Assembly: GCA_964414425.1 (NCBI GenBank) | Contig: CAYPWL010000009.1 | Span: 1-64,000 of the forward strand | Direction of reading: 5' to 3' | Source of the DNA: GYS-P2D sp964414425 | Lineage (GTDB): Bacteria > Bacteroidota > Bacteroidia > Chitinophagales > Saprospiraceae | Length of the DNA: 64,000 nt | Shown here: positions 26,539 through 35,058 of the stretch, piece by piece | Numbering within the stretch: position 1 is the stretch's first letter | Layout: each line of letters starts with the position of its first letter | Program-made: the position numbers and the translations under genes | Notes under the pieces: model-generated | Database searches by the model: none | What the model was told of the DNA's origin: nothing | Seen by the model: the letters and a program-made list of their open reading frames with translations, nothing else

Positions 26539-27720
26539 TCAGCTTAATGAGAGCAAAGCGTCAATGACATCTTGAGCTACAGCTCTTTTAGATTTGAGCT
26601 CGTATTCATTAACGGTACCATCAGTATGGACGATTGAAACCTTGTTTGTATTGTGTTTGAATCCTGCTCCCTTGTCCTTAAGACTATTGAGTACAATTAG
26701 ATCCAGATTTTTCTTTTTGATTTTTTTGTGAGCAGCTTCGATGCCTTCGGTGGTCTCAAGAGCGAAGCCTATTGTCTTTTGCTGAGATTTAATCTGCCCA
26801 CATGTATAGGCGATATCAGGGGTTCGTTCTAACTCTACTGTGAAGGAGTCTGTTGATTTTTTGATTTTGTCTTTGGCTTTTTCTTTAGGTCTATAGTCTG
26901 CTACAGCAGCACAAAATATGGCGATATCACAAGACTTAAATCGGTCAATAGTAGCATCGTACATGTCTTGAGCAGAGACTACCGACTTTACCGCAATATT
27001 AGGGTGATCCACTGATAGAGATGTTGGGCCTAATACGAGCTGAACCTTAGCGCCTCTTGCGGCACATTCGGTAGCGAGTTCTATGCCCATTCTGCCAGAA
27101 CTATGGTTGCCGATAAATCGTACTGGGTCAAAGGCCTCTTGTGTAGGTCCTGCGGTAATTAGTACCGTCTGATCTTTTAGATCTTGGGTAGTATTGAGTG
27201 ATTCGGCGAGGTAACTTACGATATCTGCGGGCTCTGCCATTCTGCCCGCTCCTGATAAACCACTGGCTAATTCTCCTACGCCTACGGGTATGATATGATT
27301 ACCGTAGGAAGTGAGGGTATTGAGATTTTGAATGGTTGAGCCGTGTTTCCACATATCAAGATCCATGGCTGGAGCGATATATACGGGACACTTGGCACTT
27401 AGATAAGTAGCTACGAGCATATTGTCTGCTATGCCATTGGCCATTTTTGCCAAAGTGGTTGCAGTGGCTGGTGCTACAACGAATGCATCCGCCCACAATC
27501 CAAGATCTACATGGTTACTCCAAGTATCTTCTTGGATAAAATCTATAGAGACATCATTCTTACTGAGCGTAGAGAAGGTCAATGCAGACACGAACTTAGT
27601 AGCCGTGGGAGTCATGATCACCTTGACCTGACATCCAACTTTGATAAGTAATCGAGTAAGGACTACCGCCTTGTATGCAGCGATACTGCCACTAACCCCG
27701 ACTACGATCTTTTTATTCAC
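26539..27720 (-). CDS. coaBC: Bifunctional phosphopantothenoylcysteine decarboxylase/synthetase
   Basis: Two steps of coenzyme A synthesis: CoaB joins cysteine to 4'-phosphopantothenate and CoaC decarboxylates the product. The 393-aa protein has the N-terminal flavoprotein (CoaC) half, with GVSGSIAAYKAV, the His in WSNHVDL and the PAMDLDMW segment, and the C-terminal CoaB half (from about residue 183), with ITAGPTQEAFDPVRFIGN and NHSSGRMGIELA. It lies 12 nt after rpoZ and 8 nt before porD in one operon. Confidence 0.96.
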   Translation of the reverse strand: MNKKIVVGVSGSIAAYKAVVLTRLLIKVGCQVKVIMTPTATKFVSALTFSTLSKNDVSIDFIQEDTWSNHVDLGLWADAFVVAPATATTLAKMANGIADNMLVATYLSAKCPVYIAPAMDLDMWKHGSTIQNLNTLTSYGNHIIPVGVGELASGLSGAGRMAEPADIVSYLAESLNTTQDLKDQTVLITAGPTQEAFDPVRFIGNHSSGRMGIELATECAARGAKVQLVLGPTSLSVDHPNIAVKSVVSAQDMYDATIDRFKSCDIAIFCAAVADYRPKEKAKDKIKKSTDSFTVELERTPDIAYTCGQIKSQQKTIGFALETTEGIEAAHKKIKKKNLDLIVLNSLKDKGAGFKHNTNKVSIVHTDGTVNEYELKSKRAVAQDVIDALLSLS

Positions 27721-27732
27721 AGAGAGACGGGC

Positions 27733-28077
27733 TTAGAAGTTTTGCTCATCGCGCTCTTGCTTATACTCATGCTCGAGTCTTAAGTCAAGAAACTCCGTAG
27801 TAGCAATTACTGTAGGATTAGGTAGTTTTTCGTAAAACTTAGAGATTTCTATTTGCTCTTTATTTTCTTGAATTTCCTCGATGGTATCAGTAGTCACAGC
27901 AAACTCCTCGAGCTTACCATGTAGCTCAGTCTTAATAGCAGAATTCAGTTCAAGTGCGCGACGACTGATAATATTAATAGTCTCATAGATGTTGGCACTC
28001 ATGCTGCTCATCTCACTGAGATTTCGAGCTTTTAGATTTGGATCTATACCTTGTACTTGAGTTTTAATATCAGCCAT
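27733..28077 (-). CDS. rpoZ: DNA-directed RNA polymerase subunit omega (Bacteroidota type)
   Basis: A small RNA polymerase subunit that assists folding of beta'. The 114-aa protein has the phylum-specific form, with SANIYETINIISRRALELNSAIK (about residues 28-50) as the conserved Rpb6/omega helix and the end TTEFLDLRLEHEYKQ. Its start overlaps the end of bamD by 8 nt, and coaBC follows after 12 nt. Omega proteins diverge strongly in sequence; the call rests on the core motif and the conserved neighbours. Confidence 0.85.
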   Translation of the reverse strand: MADIKTQVQGIDPNLKARNLSEMSSMSANIYETINIISRRALELNSAIKTELHGKLEEFAVTTDTIEEIQENKEQIEISKFYEKLPNPTVIATTEFLDLRLEHEYKQERDEQNF

Positions 28078-28873
28078 TTTGTAATTTATTTATTGCCTCT
28101 TGGCATTTACTTTTAAAATCATTTACCTCTGGGATAAAATGTGATTCTGGATATTTTTTTACAAATAGATCACAATTCGTTATTCCTTCAGTAAATCTTT
28201 CGATCTGTCGTGAATATATACTTCGTGTAGCCCACTCGTAGTAAGCTTTAGCGATCAAATATTGTGCCTCCTCTGTATATCCTGATCCAGGATAATCCTT
28301 AAGCATGTTTTCTAAGCTTTGGACTGCGGAGTTATAGTTCTTAAGATTGTAGTACAGTTTGCCTGCTTCAAATGCTTTTTGTTCCTGCTTCTTACGGAGT
28401 TCATCAACGTAAGTATTCACCTCGTCAACACGTTCACTTTCAGGAAATGTATTAGCAAAAAGTTGAAAGGCATCTATAGCAGCAGTAGAGCTCTGCTGAT
28501 CTAACTTATATCTGGGTGCCTGATAGTACTCTGACAATGCCGAGAGATACATAGCCTCCTCCCTATTGGGTGAAGTGGTGTAAGTATCGGCAAATGTCTT
28601 AAAGTAGTGCGAACTCAACACATAATTACCATTCTTGTAGTGGGTGTCGGCAAACTTATAATTGAGGTCCTCTGCTTGTATCTTACCTCTATATGCTGGG
28701 ATGATAATCTCATAGAGCAAGATAGCCCGACTATAATCACCACGTGAGGCTAATGTATCTGCCGCAGCATATATGAGTTCTGGATCATTGCTCGTGCGTA
28801 CACGCTCAAACTCAGTCTTACAACTGGCAAGGCAAATAGCAAAAATAGAGATGTATAGAATCCATTTCATCAT
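28070..28873 (-). CDS. bamD: Outer membrane assembly lipoprotein BamD
   Basis: A lipoprotein of the BAM complex that inserts beta-barrel proteins in the outer membrane. The protein is about 267 aa with a lipoprotein signal peptide ending LASC (lipobox Cys about residue 17 from this start). TPR repeats follow (NDPELIYAAADTLASRGDYSRAILLYE, YVLSSHYFKTFADTY, ESERVDEVNTYVDELR, GYTEEAQYLIAKAYYEWA). The ATG at 28873 was preferred to an in-frame TTG three codons upstream; a second ATG follows at once. It is first in bamD-rpoZ-coaBC-porD. Confidence 0.9.
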   Translation of the reverse strand: MMKWILYISIFAICLASCKTEFERVRTSNDPELIYAAADTLASRGDYSRAILLYEIIIPAYRGKIQAEDLNYKFADTHYKNGNYVLSSHYFKTFADTYTTSPNREEAMYLSALSEYYQAPRYKLDQQSSTAAIDAFQLFANTFPESERVDEVNTYVDELRKKQEQKAFEAGKLYYNLKNYNSAVQSLENMLKDYPGSGYTEEAQYLIAKAYYEWATRSIYSRQIERFTEGITNCDLFVKKYPESHFIPEVNDFKSKCQEAINKLQNG

Positions 28874-28879
28874 GGTCCG

Positions 28880-28910
28880 CAAAAGTAGCCTTTTCCACTT
28901 CTATTATCAA
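28880..28910 (-). promoter_or_regulatory. Promoter of the bamD-rpoZ-coaBC-porD operon
   Basis: On the minus strand TTG (28910-28908), a 20-nt spacer and TACTTTTG (28887-28880) fit the Bacteroidota -33/-7 promoter. The -7 box is only 6 nt before the chosen bamD ATG, so the mRNA would be leaderless or nearly so. Confidence 0.55.
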
Positions 28911-28963
28911 TTATATTTTTCTTAAGAAAATTGAGAAGCGTTAAGACGTCTTTGGGACTCCAT

Positions 28964-30469
28964 TTACTCCTTTAGCAAGCCTAATTGATCAAACTCATCA
29001 GCGATTTTACGATCATTAGATAGCCGAGGGACTTTGTTCTGACCTCCGAGTTTACCCCGTTCTTTCATTAATGTTCTGAAGGCATCACGTCTGAGAGGTC
29101 TTATGATCAACGGGGCGAGGATGGCCCCAGTGATGAGGTCATCATAATAGATGTTTTGCTTGCATAATGATTCATTCAGCTTGGTTGCCATGGCATGAAG
29201 ATCACTGGGGTGCTGATCGAACTCGATGAACCACTCATGGTATGGTTTCTCGCTGTCTGATGGGTTGACTTGTGGCGCTACGGTGAATTCTTTCACCGAA
29301 GTTCCATCGCCACTTATAGCGTCTTGAAGTGCTAATTCTACCTCCTTGGCGATGACATGCTCGCCAAAAGCGGAAATAAAGTGTTTTACCCTGCCGCTGA
29401 CAACGATTCGGTATGGATTAAGGCTTACGAATCTGACAGTATCTCCGATATTATACCCCCAGAGTCCAGCATTACTATTGATGATTACAACGTAGTCTGT
29501 ATTGAGCTCTACTTCTGATAGCATGACACGTTTAGGATTGTCAGAATAAAAACTGCTCAGTTCCACGAATTCAAAGAAGATACCAGAGTTCGTATTCAGA
29601 AGTAATCCGCCATCACTGTCTATTTGATCTTGAAATGCAATGAATCCCTCTGAAGCTGGATAAGTCTCCAGGCTATCTATACGTCCACCGATGAGTGACT
29701 CAATACTTGTCCTATAGGGTTCATAATTGACGCCGCCATAAGCGAAGAGCTGTAGATTAGGGAACACCTCTTTGACCGAGGACTTGCCTGTATATTTTAA
29801 TAGACGTTCAAAATACATCTGAACCCAAGGTGGGATACCACTGATTAATCGTAAGTCTTGATTATGTGTCTCGAGGATAATTTGATCAACCTTTTGCTCC
29901 CACTCTTCGATGCAATTCGTTTGATAGGAGGGGAGTTGATTGCCTTTGATTATTGATGGGATTTCGTGATTTACGATTCCTGACAACCTTCCTGTCATGA
30001 CACCCGCCGTATCAGAGAGAGTAGGGGAACCAGATAGGAACATCAACTTGCCATCAAACATTCTATTGTTAGAGCCATATGAAGCATAATTCATAATAGC
30101 TAACCGTGCCGTGCTGATATGATTAGGTAAGCTGTCGGGGGTGATAGGGATGTATTTGACACCAGAGGTGGTGCCAGATGTCTTAGCAAAGTATTTAGGC
30201 TTACCTGGCCAAGTTATATCCGGTTTTCCTTCTTTGATTTGATCAAAATAGAGTCGTCCACCTTCATAGTCAACAATAGGGACATGCGCCTTAAAGGAGT
30301 CATAATTCATATTAGCAGCTAACTGATGATCCCGTCCATACTGAGTTCGAGCTCCTTGTTTGACCAAGTGCTGCAACAATAATTGTTGGTCCTGAAAGGG
30401 ATTTTTGTGGATCTGATTCACTAAGTAGTTCTGGTACTTAATGTAGGGATACATGAACTTACCCTTCAT
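28964..30469 (-). CDS. GH3 family acyl-acid-amido synthetase-like protein
   Basis: The 501-aa protein belongs to the GH3 family of ANL-type adenylating enzymes, known in plants for joining amino acids to jasmonate or auxin; bacterial members have no settled substrate. Visible are the ATP-binding motif AKTSGTTSGVKYIPIT (about residues 93-108), YPASEGFIAFQ (about 270-280), YVVIINSNAGLWGYNIGDTVRF and SGRVKHFISAFGEHV near the C-terminal domain. It starts one base inside the hscA stop codon (TGATG), so it is translationally coupled to hscA. The substrate is unknown. Confidence 0.88.
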   Translation of the reverse strand: MKGKFMYPYIKYQNYLVNQIHKNPFQDQQLLLQHLVKQGARTQYGRDHQLAANMNYDSFKAHVPIVDYEGGRLYFDQIKEGKPDITWPGKPKYFAKTSGTTSGVKYIPITPDSLPNHISTARLAIMNYASYGSNNRMFDGKLMFLSGSPTLSDTAGVMTGRLSGIVNHEIPSIIKGNQLPSYQTNCIEEWEQKVDQIILETHNQDLRLISGIPPWVQMYFERLLKYTGKSSVKEVFPNLQLFAYGGVNYEPYRTSIESLIGGRIDSLETYPASEGFIAFQDQIDSDGGLLLNTNSGIFFEFVELSSFYSDNPKRVMLSEVELNTDYVVIINSNAGLWGYNIGDTVRFVSLNPYRIVVSGRVKHFISAFGEHVIAKEVELALQDAISGDGTSVKEFTVAPQVNPSDSEKPYHEWFIEFDQHPSDLHAMATKLNESLCKQNIYYDDLITGAILAPLIIRPLRRDAFRTLMKERGKLGGQNKVPRLSNDRKIADEFDQLGLLKE

Positions 30470-32328
30470 CAGATATCTTTTCCTTTTAGAGCAGATTGAA
30501 TGTTGTAATCAAGTGCTTTTTCAGCGAGTGGTCGACTGTATTCATTGAGGCGATCCATTGCATTGTTGATGTCATCTTTATTGCCAGACTCAACAGTTTT
30601 TAGCAGCTCATTTTTAAGTGCTTGTAGCTGCTCGATGACCTCAGTCTCTAACCACTCATTTTGCTTGATGAACTTATCTGTATGAGTAATAACATTTTGT
30701 CCTTCATTACGTGCCTCTATCAGCGCACGACGATCCATATCACCTTGAGCATGGATCATGGAGTCTCGCAACATCAGCGCCATTTCTTCTTCAGATATAC
30801 CGTACTGTGACTTGATCTGCACTTCTGTTTCGACTTTTGAGCGCAACTCGGACGCTTTCACACGGAGGATTCCATCGGCATCAATGATAAATTGTATGTC
30901 GATTTTTGGCATTCCTGCAGCCATAGGAGGGATTCCTTTTAAGATGAACTCTCCCAGTTTGCGATTATCAGCGACGAGATCTCGTTCACCCTGGTAGACC
31001 GCTACTTTGAGATTGGTTTGTCCATCTACAGAAGTCGTATACTGGCGTCCAGCTCGGGTAGGGACTTTACTATTGCGCGGGATGATCGTATCCATCAGTC
31101 CACCGATAGTCTCTATGCCGAGGGACAATGGTGTAATATCCAACAATAGCATATCACTGCGATTACCAGCTAATATGTCTGCTTGGATGGCAGCACCTAA
31201 GGCTACTACCTCATCTGGATTGATATTGTCAGAGACTTCCTGCTTGAAGAATTCTGATACCATGGACTTTACCAGTGGCACTCTGGTTGATCCTCCTACC
31301 ATAATTACTGCATCTATCTGCTCAATGGTCATCTCCGCATCACTCAAGCTTGAGGAGCAGGAGTCGATGGTTTTGTTCACGATAGGGGTGATCAGCTTAT
31401 TAAATTCTGCTACCGATAGCTTAAGTGTAATGCCATTAAGATCACCAGTAAACTGATCAGTACTGCTTAATGACTTTTTAGCTTCTTCGGCCTTAAGTCT
31501 TAATTGTTGACCTAAGGCTTTGTCTTTAACCACTTGCTCCGAGTCAAGACTTGTATTGGCTATCCAATATTGGACGATAGCCCTATCAAAGTCATCACCA
31601 CCAAGATAAGTATCACCATGTGTCGACAACACCTCAAATATGCCACCCTGTATATGCAAAATCGAGATGTCAAAAGTCCCTCCACCGAGATCATATATAG
31701 CTACTACTTCTTCCTCTTTTTCGCTTGAGCCGATACCATAGGCTAAAGCCGCTGCCGTGGGCTCATTAACGATACGCAGTACATCGAGTCCAGCCAGTTT
31801 TCCTGCATCTCTGGTTGCCTGGCGTTGGGTGTCATTGAAGTATGCGGGAACAGTGATTACTGCTTTTTCTACGGATTGATTGAGCGTCTGCTCACCTATT
31901 GTCTTTAATTCTCTGAGTATAGATGCAGAGAGCTCTATGGGTGTTAGAAATCGATCATCAATTTTTATTTTGACGAGTTCATCTTGCTCCGTTTCTAATA
32001 TCTGGTATCCAGTCGATGACCTCATCTGTGAGAGATCATTATAAGACTTACCCATCAGTCTTTTTACTGAGTAGATCGTTCGTTCTGGGTCGCTCTGGAG
32101 ATATGGCAGAGCCTTGTCTCCAATAATAGTCTCGCCACTTTGAGCAAGGTGTATTATGGATGGAACCAACTGATGCTTATTGCGTTCGTTTTTAAGTATT
32201 GTGGCTTGACCATCAACGATGTAAGCGACTAAGCTATTGGTGGTGCCGAGATCGATGCCTACAATCGCAGGTTGTTCGGATTCACGCTCAATAGAGCCAT
32301 CTTTAAGATTTATTGAGATTTTTGCCAT
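30469..32328 (-). CDS. hscA: Fe-S cluster assembly Hsp70 chaperone HscA
   Basis: Hsp70-type chaperone of iron-sulfur cluster transfer. The 619-aa protein matches HscA in length (about 616 aa) and in its N-terminal extension before the ATPase domain (MAKISINLKDGSIERE, then AIVGIDLGTTNSLVAY). Other Hsp70 motifs: AYFNDTQRQATRDAGKLAGL, RIVNEPTAAALAYG, YDLGGGTFDISIL and VGGSTRVPLV. The substrate domain begins about residue 390 (LLLDITPLSLGIET), and the DnaK-type C-terminal tail is missing, which favours HscA over DnaK. No iscU or hscB lies nearby. Confidence 0.82.
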   Translation of the reverse strand: MAKISINLKDGSIERESEQPAIVGIDLGTTNSLVAYIVDGQATILKNERNKHQLVPSIIHLAQSGETIIGDKALPYLQSDPERTIYSVKRLMGKSYNDLSQMRSSTGYQILETEQDELVKIKIDDRFLTPIELSASILRELKTIGEQTLNQSVEKAVITVPAYFNDTQRQATRDAGKLAGLDVLRIVNEPTAAALAYGIGSSEKEEEVVAIYDLGGGTFDISILHIQGGIFEVLSTHGDTYLGGDDFDRAIVQYWIANTSLDSEQVVKDKALGQQLRLKAEEAKKSLSSTDQFTGDLNGITLKLSVAEFNKLITPIVNKTIDSCSSSLSDAEMTIEQIDAVIMVGGSTRVPLVKSMVSEFFKQEVSDNINPDEVVALGAAIQADILAGNRSDMLLLDITPLSLGIETIGGLMDTIIPRNSKVPTRAGRQYTTSVDGQTNLKVAVYQGERDLVADNRKLGEFILKGIPPMAAGMPKIDIQFIIDADGILRVKASELRSKVETEVQIKSQYGISEEEMALMLRDSMIHAQGDMDRRALIEARNEGQNVITHTDKFIKQNEWLETEVIEQLQALKNELLKTVESGNKDDINNAMDRLNEYSRPLAEKALDYNIQSALKGKDI

Positions 32329-32390
32329 TGATTAGCGGTTGCTGATAAAATCGATTTGATGCGTCTATTTTTAACGTAGACTACGACCTT

Positions 32391-33173
32391 ATGATTAAAC
32401 AGTTTTACGAAAATAAGATTAATCGACTCTTTCTTTTTTTAGGAGGTTTCTTTATCACTAATGCCCTAATAGCGGAATTTATAGGTACAAAGATATTTTC
32501 TCTTGAGAAGACATTGGGTTTTTCTCCATTTGATTGGGAGATTTTAGGAGTAGAAGGCTTAGGGTTTAATCTGACTGCCGGAGTAGTGTTATGGCCAGTA
32601 GTGTTCATCATGACCGATGTGATCAATGAGTATTTTGGATCACGAGGGGTAAAACTGCTATCCTATATCACCGTCGGTCTGATTATTTATGCCTTTGCGA
32701 TGGTTTACGCAGCTATTAGCTTAGCGCCCAATGATTGGTGGCAGTCCACGAGCGGCTTAACCGAAGAGGGTGGGATTGTTGACATGGATATGGCATTCAA
32801 TAAGATATTCGGTCAGGGTCTCTGGATTATTGTTGGGAGTCTGGTAGCTTTTCTGGTCGGTCAGATTGTAGATGTTTTCACATTTCATCGGATTAAGAAT
32901 CTAACAGGAGAAGGTAAGGTCTGGTTACGAGCTACTGGTTCGACCTTAGTATCACAGTTCATAGATAGTTTTGTGGTCTTGATTGTAGCATTCTATATCG
33001 GTGCGGATTGGGACCTTGTTAGGGTGCTCGCCATAGGTAGCGTCAATTATATGTATAAGTTCTTAGTTGCCATCTTGCTAACACCAGTGATCTATGGCGC
33101 TCACCATCTTATTGACGGATATTTGGGGGAAGAAGTTGCCCATCAACTTAAATCAGAAGCACAAAAGGTATAA
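32391..33173 (+). CDS. Queuosine precursor transporter (VUT/YhhQ family)
   Basis: Inner-membrane importer of preQ0/preQ1 for tRNA queuosine synthesis, as shown for E. coli YhhQ. The 260-aa protein has about six transmembrane helices and the family motifs FFITNALIAEFIGTKIF (about residues 20-36), WPVVFIMTDVINEYFG (about 68-83), TLVSQFIDSFVVLIVAFYIG (about 185-204) and YMYKFLVAILLTPVIY. There is an insertion in the loop after the third helix (NDWWQSTSGLTEEGG). It is followed 3 nt later by the CtlX-like gene. Confidence 0.88.
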   Translation: MIKQFYENKINRLFLFLGGFFITNALIAEFIGTKIFSLEKTLGFSPFDWEILGVEGLGFNLTAGVVLWPVVFIMTDVINEYFGSRGVKLLSYITVGLIIYAFAMVYAAISLAPNDWWQSTSGLTEEGGIVDMDMAFNKIFGQGLWIIVGSLVAFLVGQIVDVFTFHRIKNLTGEGKVWLRATGSTLVSQFIDSFVVLIVAFYIGADWDLVRVLAIGSVNYMYKFLVAILLTPVIYGAHHLIDGYLGEEVAHQLKSEAQKV

Positions 33174-33176
33174 TAT

Positions 33177-34106
33177 ATGGAGAAGCAATGCGCAGACACC
33201 TTATTGATGGTTAGGCCTGCCAACTTTGGGTATAACCCCGAGACTGCGGCTAACAATGTCTTTCAGCAGAATGACGGATCTCGTACTATTGAAGAGATTG
33301 CAGAGTTGGCGATGAAAGAGTTCGATGAGTTAGTACAACGATTAGAGGAGGCATCGATTGATGTAGTCGTCATCCAAGACACAGATCAACCCAAAAAAAC
33401 AGATGCGGTCTTCCCTAACAACTGGTTTACTACTCATGCAGACGGGTGCATAATCCTCTACCCGATGTATTCGCCCAATAGGCGACTGGAAAGACGAAGT
33501 GATATTGTAGCGCAGATCCAAGCAGATTATGAAGTGAGTGAAATCAAAAATTTTGCAACTCATGAAGATCGAGGTGTGATCTTAGAAGGTACGGGGAGTA
33601 TGATATTAGATCGTCCTAATAAGATTATATACGCCTGTCTCAGTCAAAGGACAGATCAAAGACTATTAGATGAAATCGCAATAGAGCTTGGAGGATATGA
33701 AGTTGTATCGTTTGTAGCGGTTGATGATCAGGACGTCCCATACTACCATACCAATGTTATCATGACTTTAGGAGATGAGGTGGCGATCATCTGCCTCGAT
33801 TCAATCGAGAATGACGCTGAGCGGAACCGAGTAGTAGAAAAATTGAAATCTACTGGTAAAACTATAGTTGACATCAGTAGATCTCAAGTGCTCAAGTACT
33901 GTGGTAATATGCTCCAAGTAAACGCTACTGATGGAGCTCAATATATGGTCATGTCACAATCTGCACGAGATAATTTAACTGATAGTCAGCTATCTCAATT
34001 AGAATCCCATGTTACCATACTCAGTAGTCCATTGAGTATAATCGAAGAGTATGGAGGAGGGAGTGCTCGATGTATGTTAGCGGAGTTGTTCTTGCCAACG
34101 AAGTAA
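33177..34106 (+). CDS. ctlX: CtlX-type arginine deiminase/amidinotransferase family hydrolase
   Basis: A 309-aa protein of the guanidine-modifying superfamily, close to proteins named citrulline utilization hydrolase CtlX. Motifs: MVRPANFGYNPETA at the start, DAVFPNNWFTTH (substrate loop, about residues 76-87), EGTGSMILD (about 140-148), the catalytic His in YYHTNVIM (about 190) and the active-site Cys near the end in GGGSARCMLAE. All catalytic residues expected for the superfamily appear to be present. The natural substrate (citrulline, arginine or dimethylarginine) cannot be told from sequence. It is probably in an operon with the transporter upstream. Confidence 0.8.
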   Translation: MEKQCADTLLMVRPANFGYNPETAANNVFQQNDGSRTIEEIAELAMKEFDELVQRLEEASIDVVVIQDTDQPKKTDAVFPNNWFTTHADGCIILYPMYSPNRRLERRSDIVAQIQADYEVSEIKNFATHEDRGVILEGTGSMILDRPNKIIYACLSQRTDQRLLDEIAIELGGYEVVSFVAVDDQDVPYYHTNVIMTLGDEVAIICLDSIENDAERNRVVEKLKSTGKTIVDISRSQVLKYCGNMLQVNATDGAQYMVMSQSARDNLTDSQLSQLESHVTILSSPLSIIEEYGGGSARCMLAELFLPTK

Positions 34107-34418
34107 GAAGTTCCTGAAAGGCAATAGGATAGAGAATTGCTCGCAGATATCAATTCAAATAGATCGTATTAGATTTTACTAAATGTTAAGCAGTTTACAA
34201 AGGGGGATTTAGTTCCAAATGGGTTAGCCAGACATGTCAATGCCTATAAAATGTTAAATTGTTAAAGTCTCTCATTTTCAACGCATTAAACTTTACATAA
34301 ATACTTAATATGATTAATTTTGATGCAGAGATAAAAAAAGTGTCAAATTTTAACTTTTAATACGTCACATTTAGTGAATCTCATACGTCTTAACACCGAG
34401 TATAATTTTTAAACACCC
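34107..34418. other. AT-rich intergenic region
   Basis: About 310 bp without a long reading frame. It contains a -7-like box TAATTTTG (34315-34322) about 97 nt before a 37-codon ORF. The later part is rich in short A and T runs. No tRNA-like or strongly paired structure was seen. Confidence 0.5.
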
Positions 34419-34532
34419 ATGAATATTTTTAACAAATTTTTAAGATCCGTTGCACAATGGTTCTCTCCAGCTAAAAGAAGGAGAAGGCTATTGTTAGTTG
34501 ACGAAGAGTATGACAGTTGGATCGGAATTTAA
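34419..34532 (+). CDS. Putative 37-aa basic/amphipathic small protein
   Basis: A short frame, ATG at 34419 and TAA at 34530-34532. The peptide starts MNIFNKFLRSVAQWFSP, then has a basic cluster AKRRRRLLL and an acidic end VDEEYDSWIGI. The N-terminal half would form an amphipathic helix. It has its own upstream -7-like box and a strong terminator 29 nt after the stop codon, so a dedicated short transcript is likely. I recognise no family. Coding status rests on this context only; the transcript could instead be a small RNA. Confidence 0.45.
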   Translation: MNIFNKFLRSVAQWFSPAKRRRRLLLVDEEYDSWIGI

Positions 34533-34561
34533 ATTCCTTCTTATGGAACTACTTAAAAACT

Positions 34562-34592
34562 AAGCAACATCTATTCAGATGTTGCTTTTTTT
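34562..34592. terminator. Bidirectional terminator
   Basis: A perfect 11-bp stem AAGCAACATCT / AGATGTTGCTT (34562-34572 with 34577-34587), loop ATTC, with 7 T after GC on the plus strand. On the minus strand the hairpin is followed by TAGTTTTTAAG. It ends the small-ORF transcript and probably also the convergent ferredoxin gene. Confidence 0.88.
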
Positions 34593-34610
34593 ATGGGTGG
34601 GAGAGACTTA

Positions 34611-34958
34611 TTAGAGGTGAAGCTTTTCTTTTCTATCCAGTAATACTTCATCTGACTCTACTCGATCTTCATCAGGTACACAGCAGTCTACAGGGCAGAC
34701 AGCCGCGCATTGGGGCTCTTCATGAAAGCCTATACACTCGGTACACTTATCAGGCACGATGAAGTAGATATCCTCATCAACAGGAGGTTGCTGATCGTCG
34801 ACGCCGACAACCTTGCCGTTTTCCAAAGTATATTCACCAGTTACAGAAGTGCCATCTGATATAGCCCAGTCAACACCGCCTTCGTAGATGGCATTATTAG
34901 GGCATTCTGGTTCACAAGCCCCACAATTGATACATTCGTCTGTAATGATGATTGCCAT
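34611..34958 (-). CDS. 4Fe-4S dicluster ferredoxin
   Basis: A 115-aa electron carrier. Two cluster-binding motifs are seen: CINCGACEPECP (residues 9-20) near the N-terminus, and a second set with CTECIGFHEEPQCAAVCPVDC (from about residue 72), where a short insertion separates the second and third Cys as in Allochromatium/Chlorobium-type ferredoxins. An acidic C-terminal tail follows (VPDEDRVESDE). It is monocistronic between the terminator and pssA. The partner enzyme is unknown. Confidence 0.92.
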   Translation of the reverse strand: MAIIITDECINCGACEPECPNNAIYEGGVDWAISDGTSVTGEYTLENGKVVGVDDQQPPVDEDIYFIVPDKCTECIGFHEEPQCAAVCPVDCCVPDEDRVESDEVLLDRKEKLHL

Positions 34959-35058
34959 AATATGTGTTATTTAACTCGAGCACAAAAGTAGATCGAAAAA
35001 GTGATAAAAAACAACTGCTTAATAATAATTGATGAACTAATCTCTTAAGGACTAAGCT

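Noticed and set aside
30469..32328. DnaK
   Set aside because: The protein lacks the long acidic DnaK C-terminal tail, has the HscA-type N-terminal extension and length, and is not beside grpE or dnaJ.
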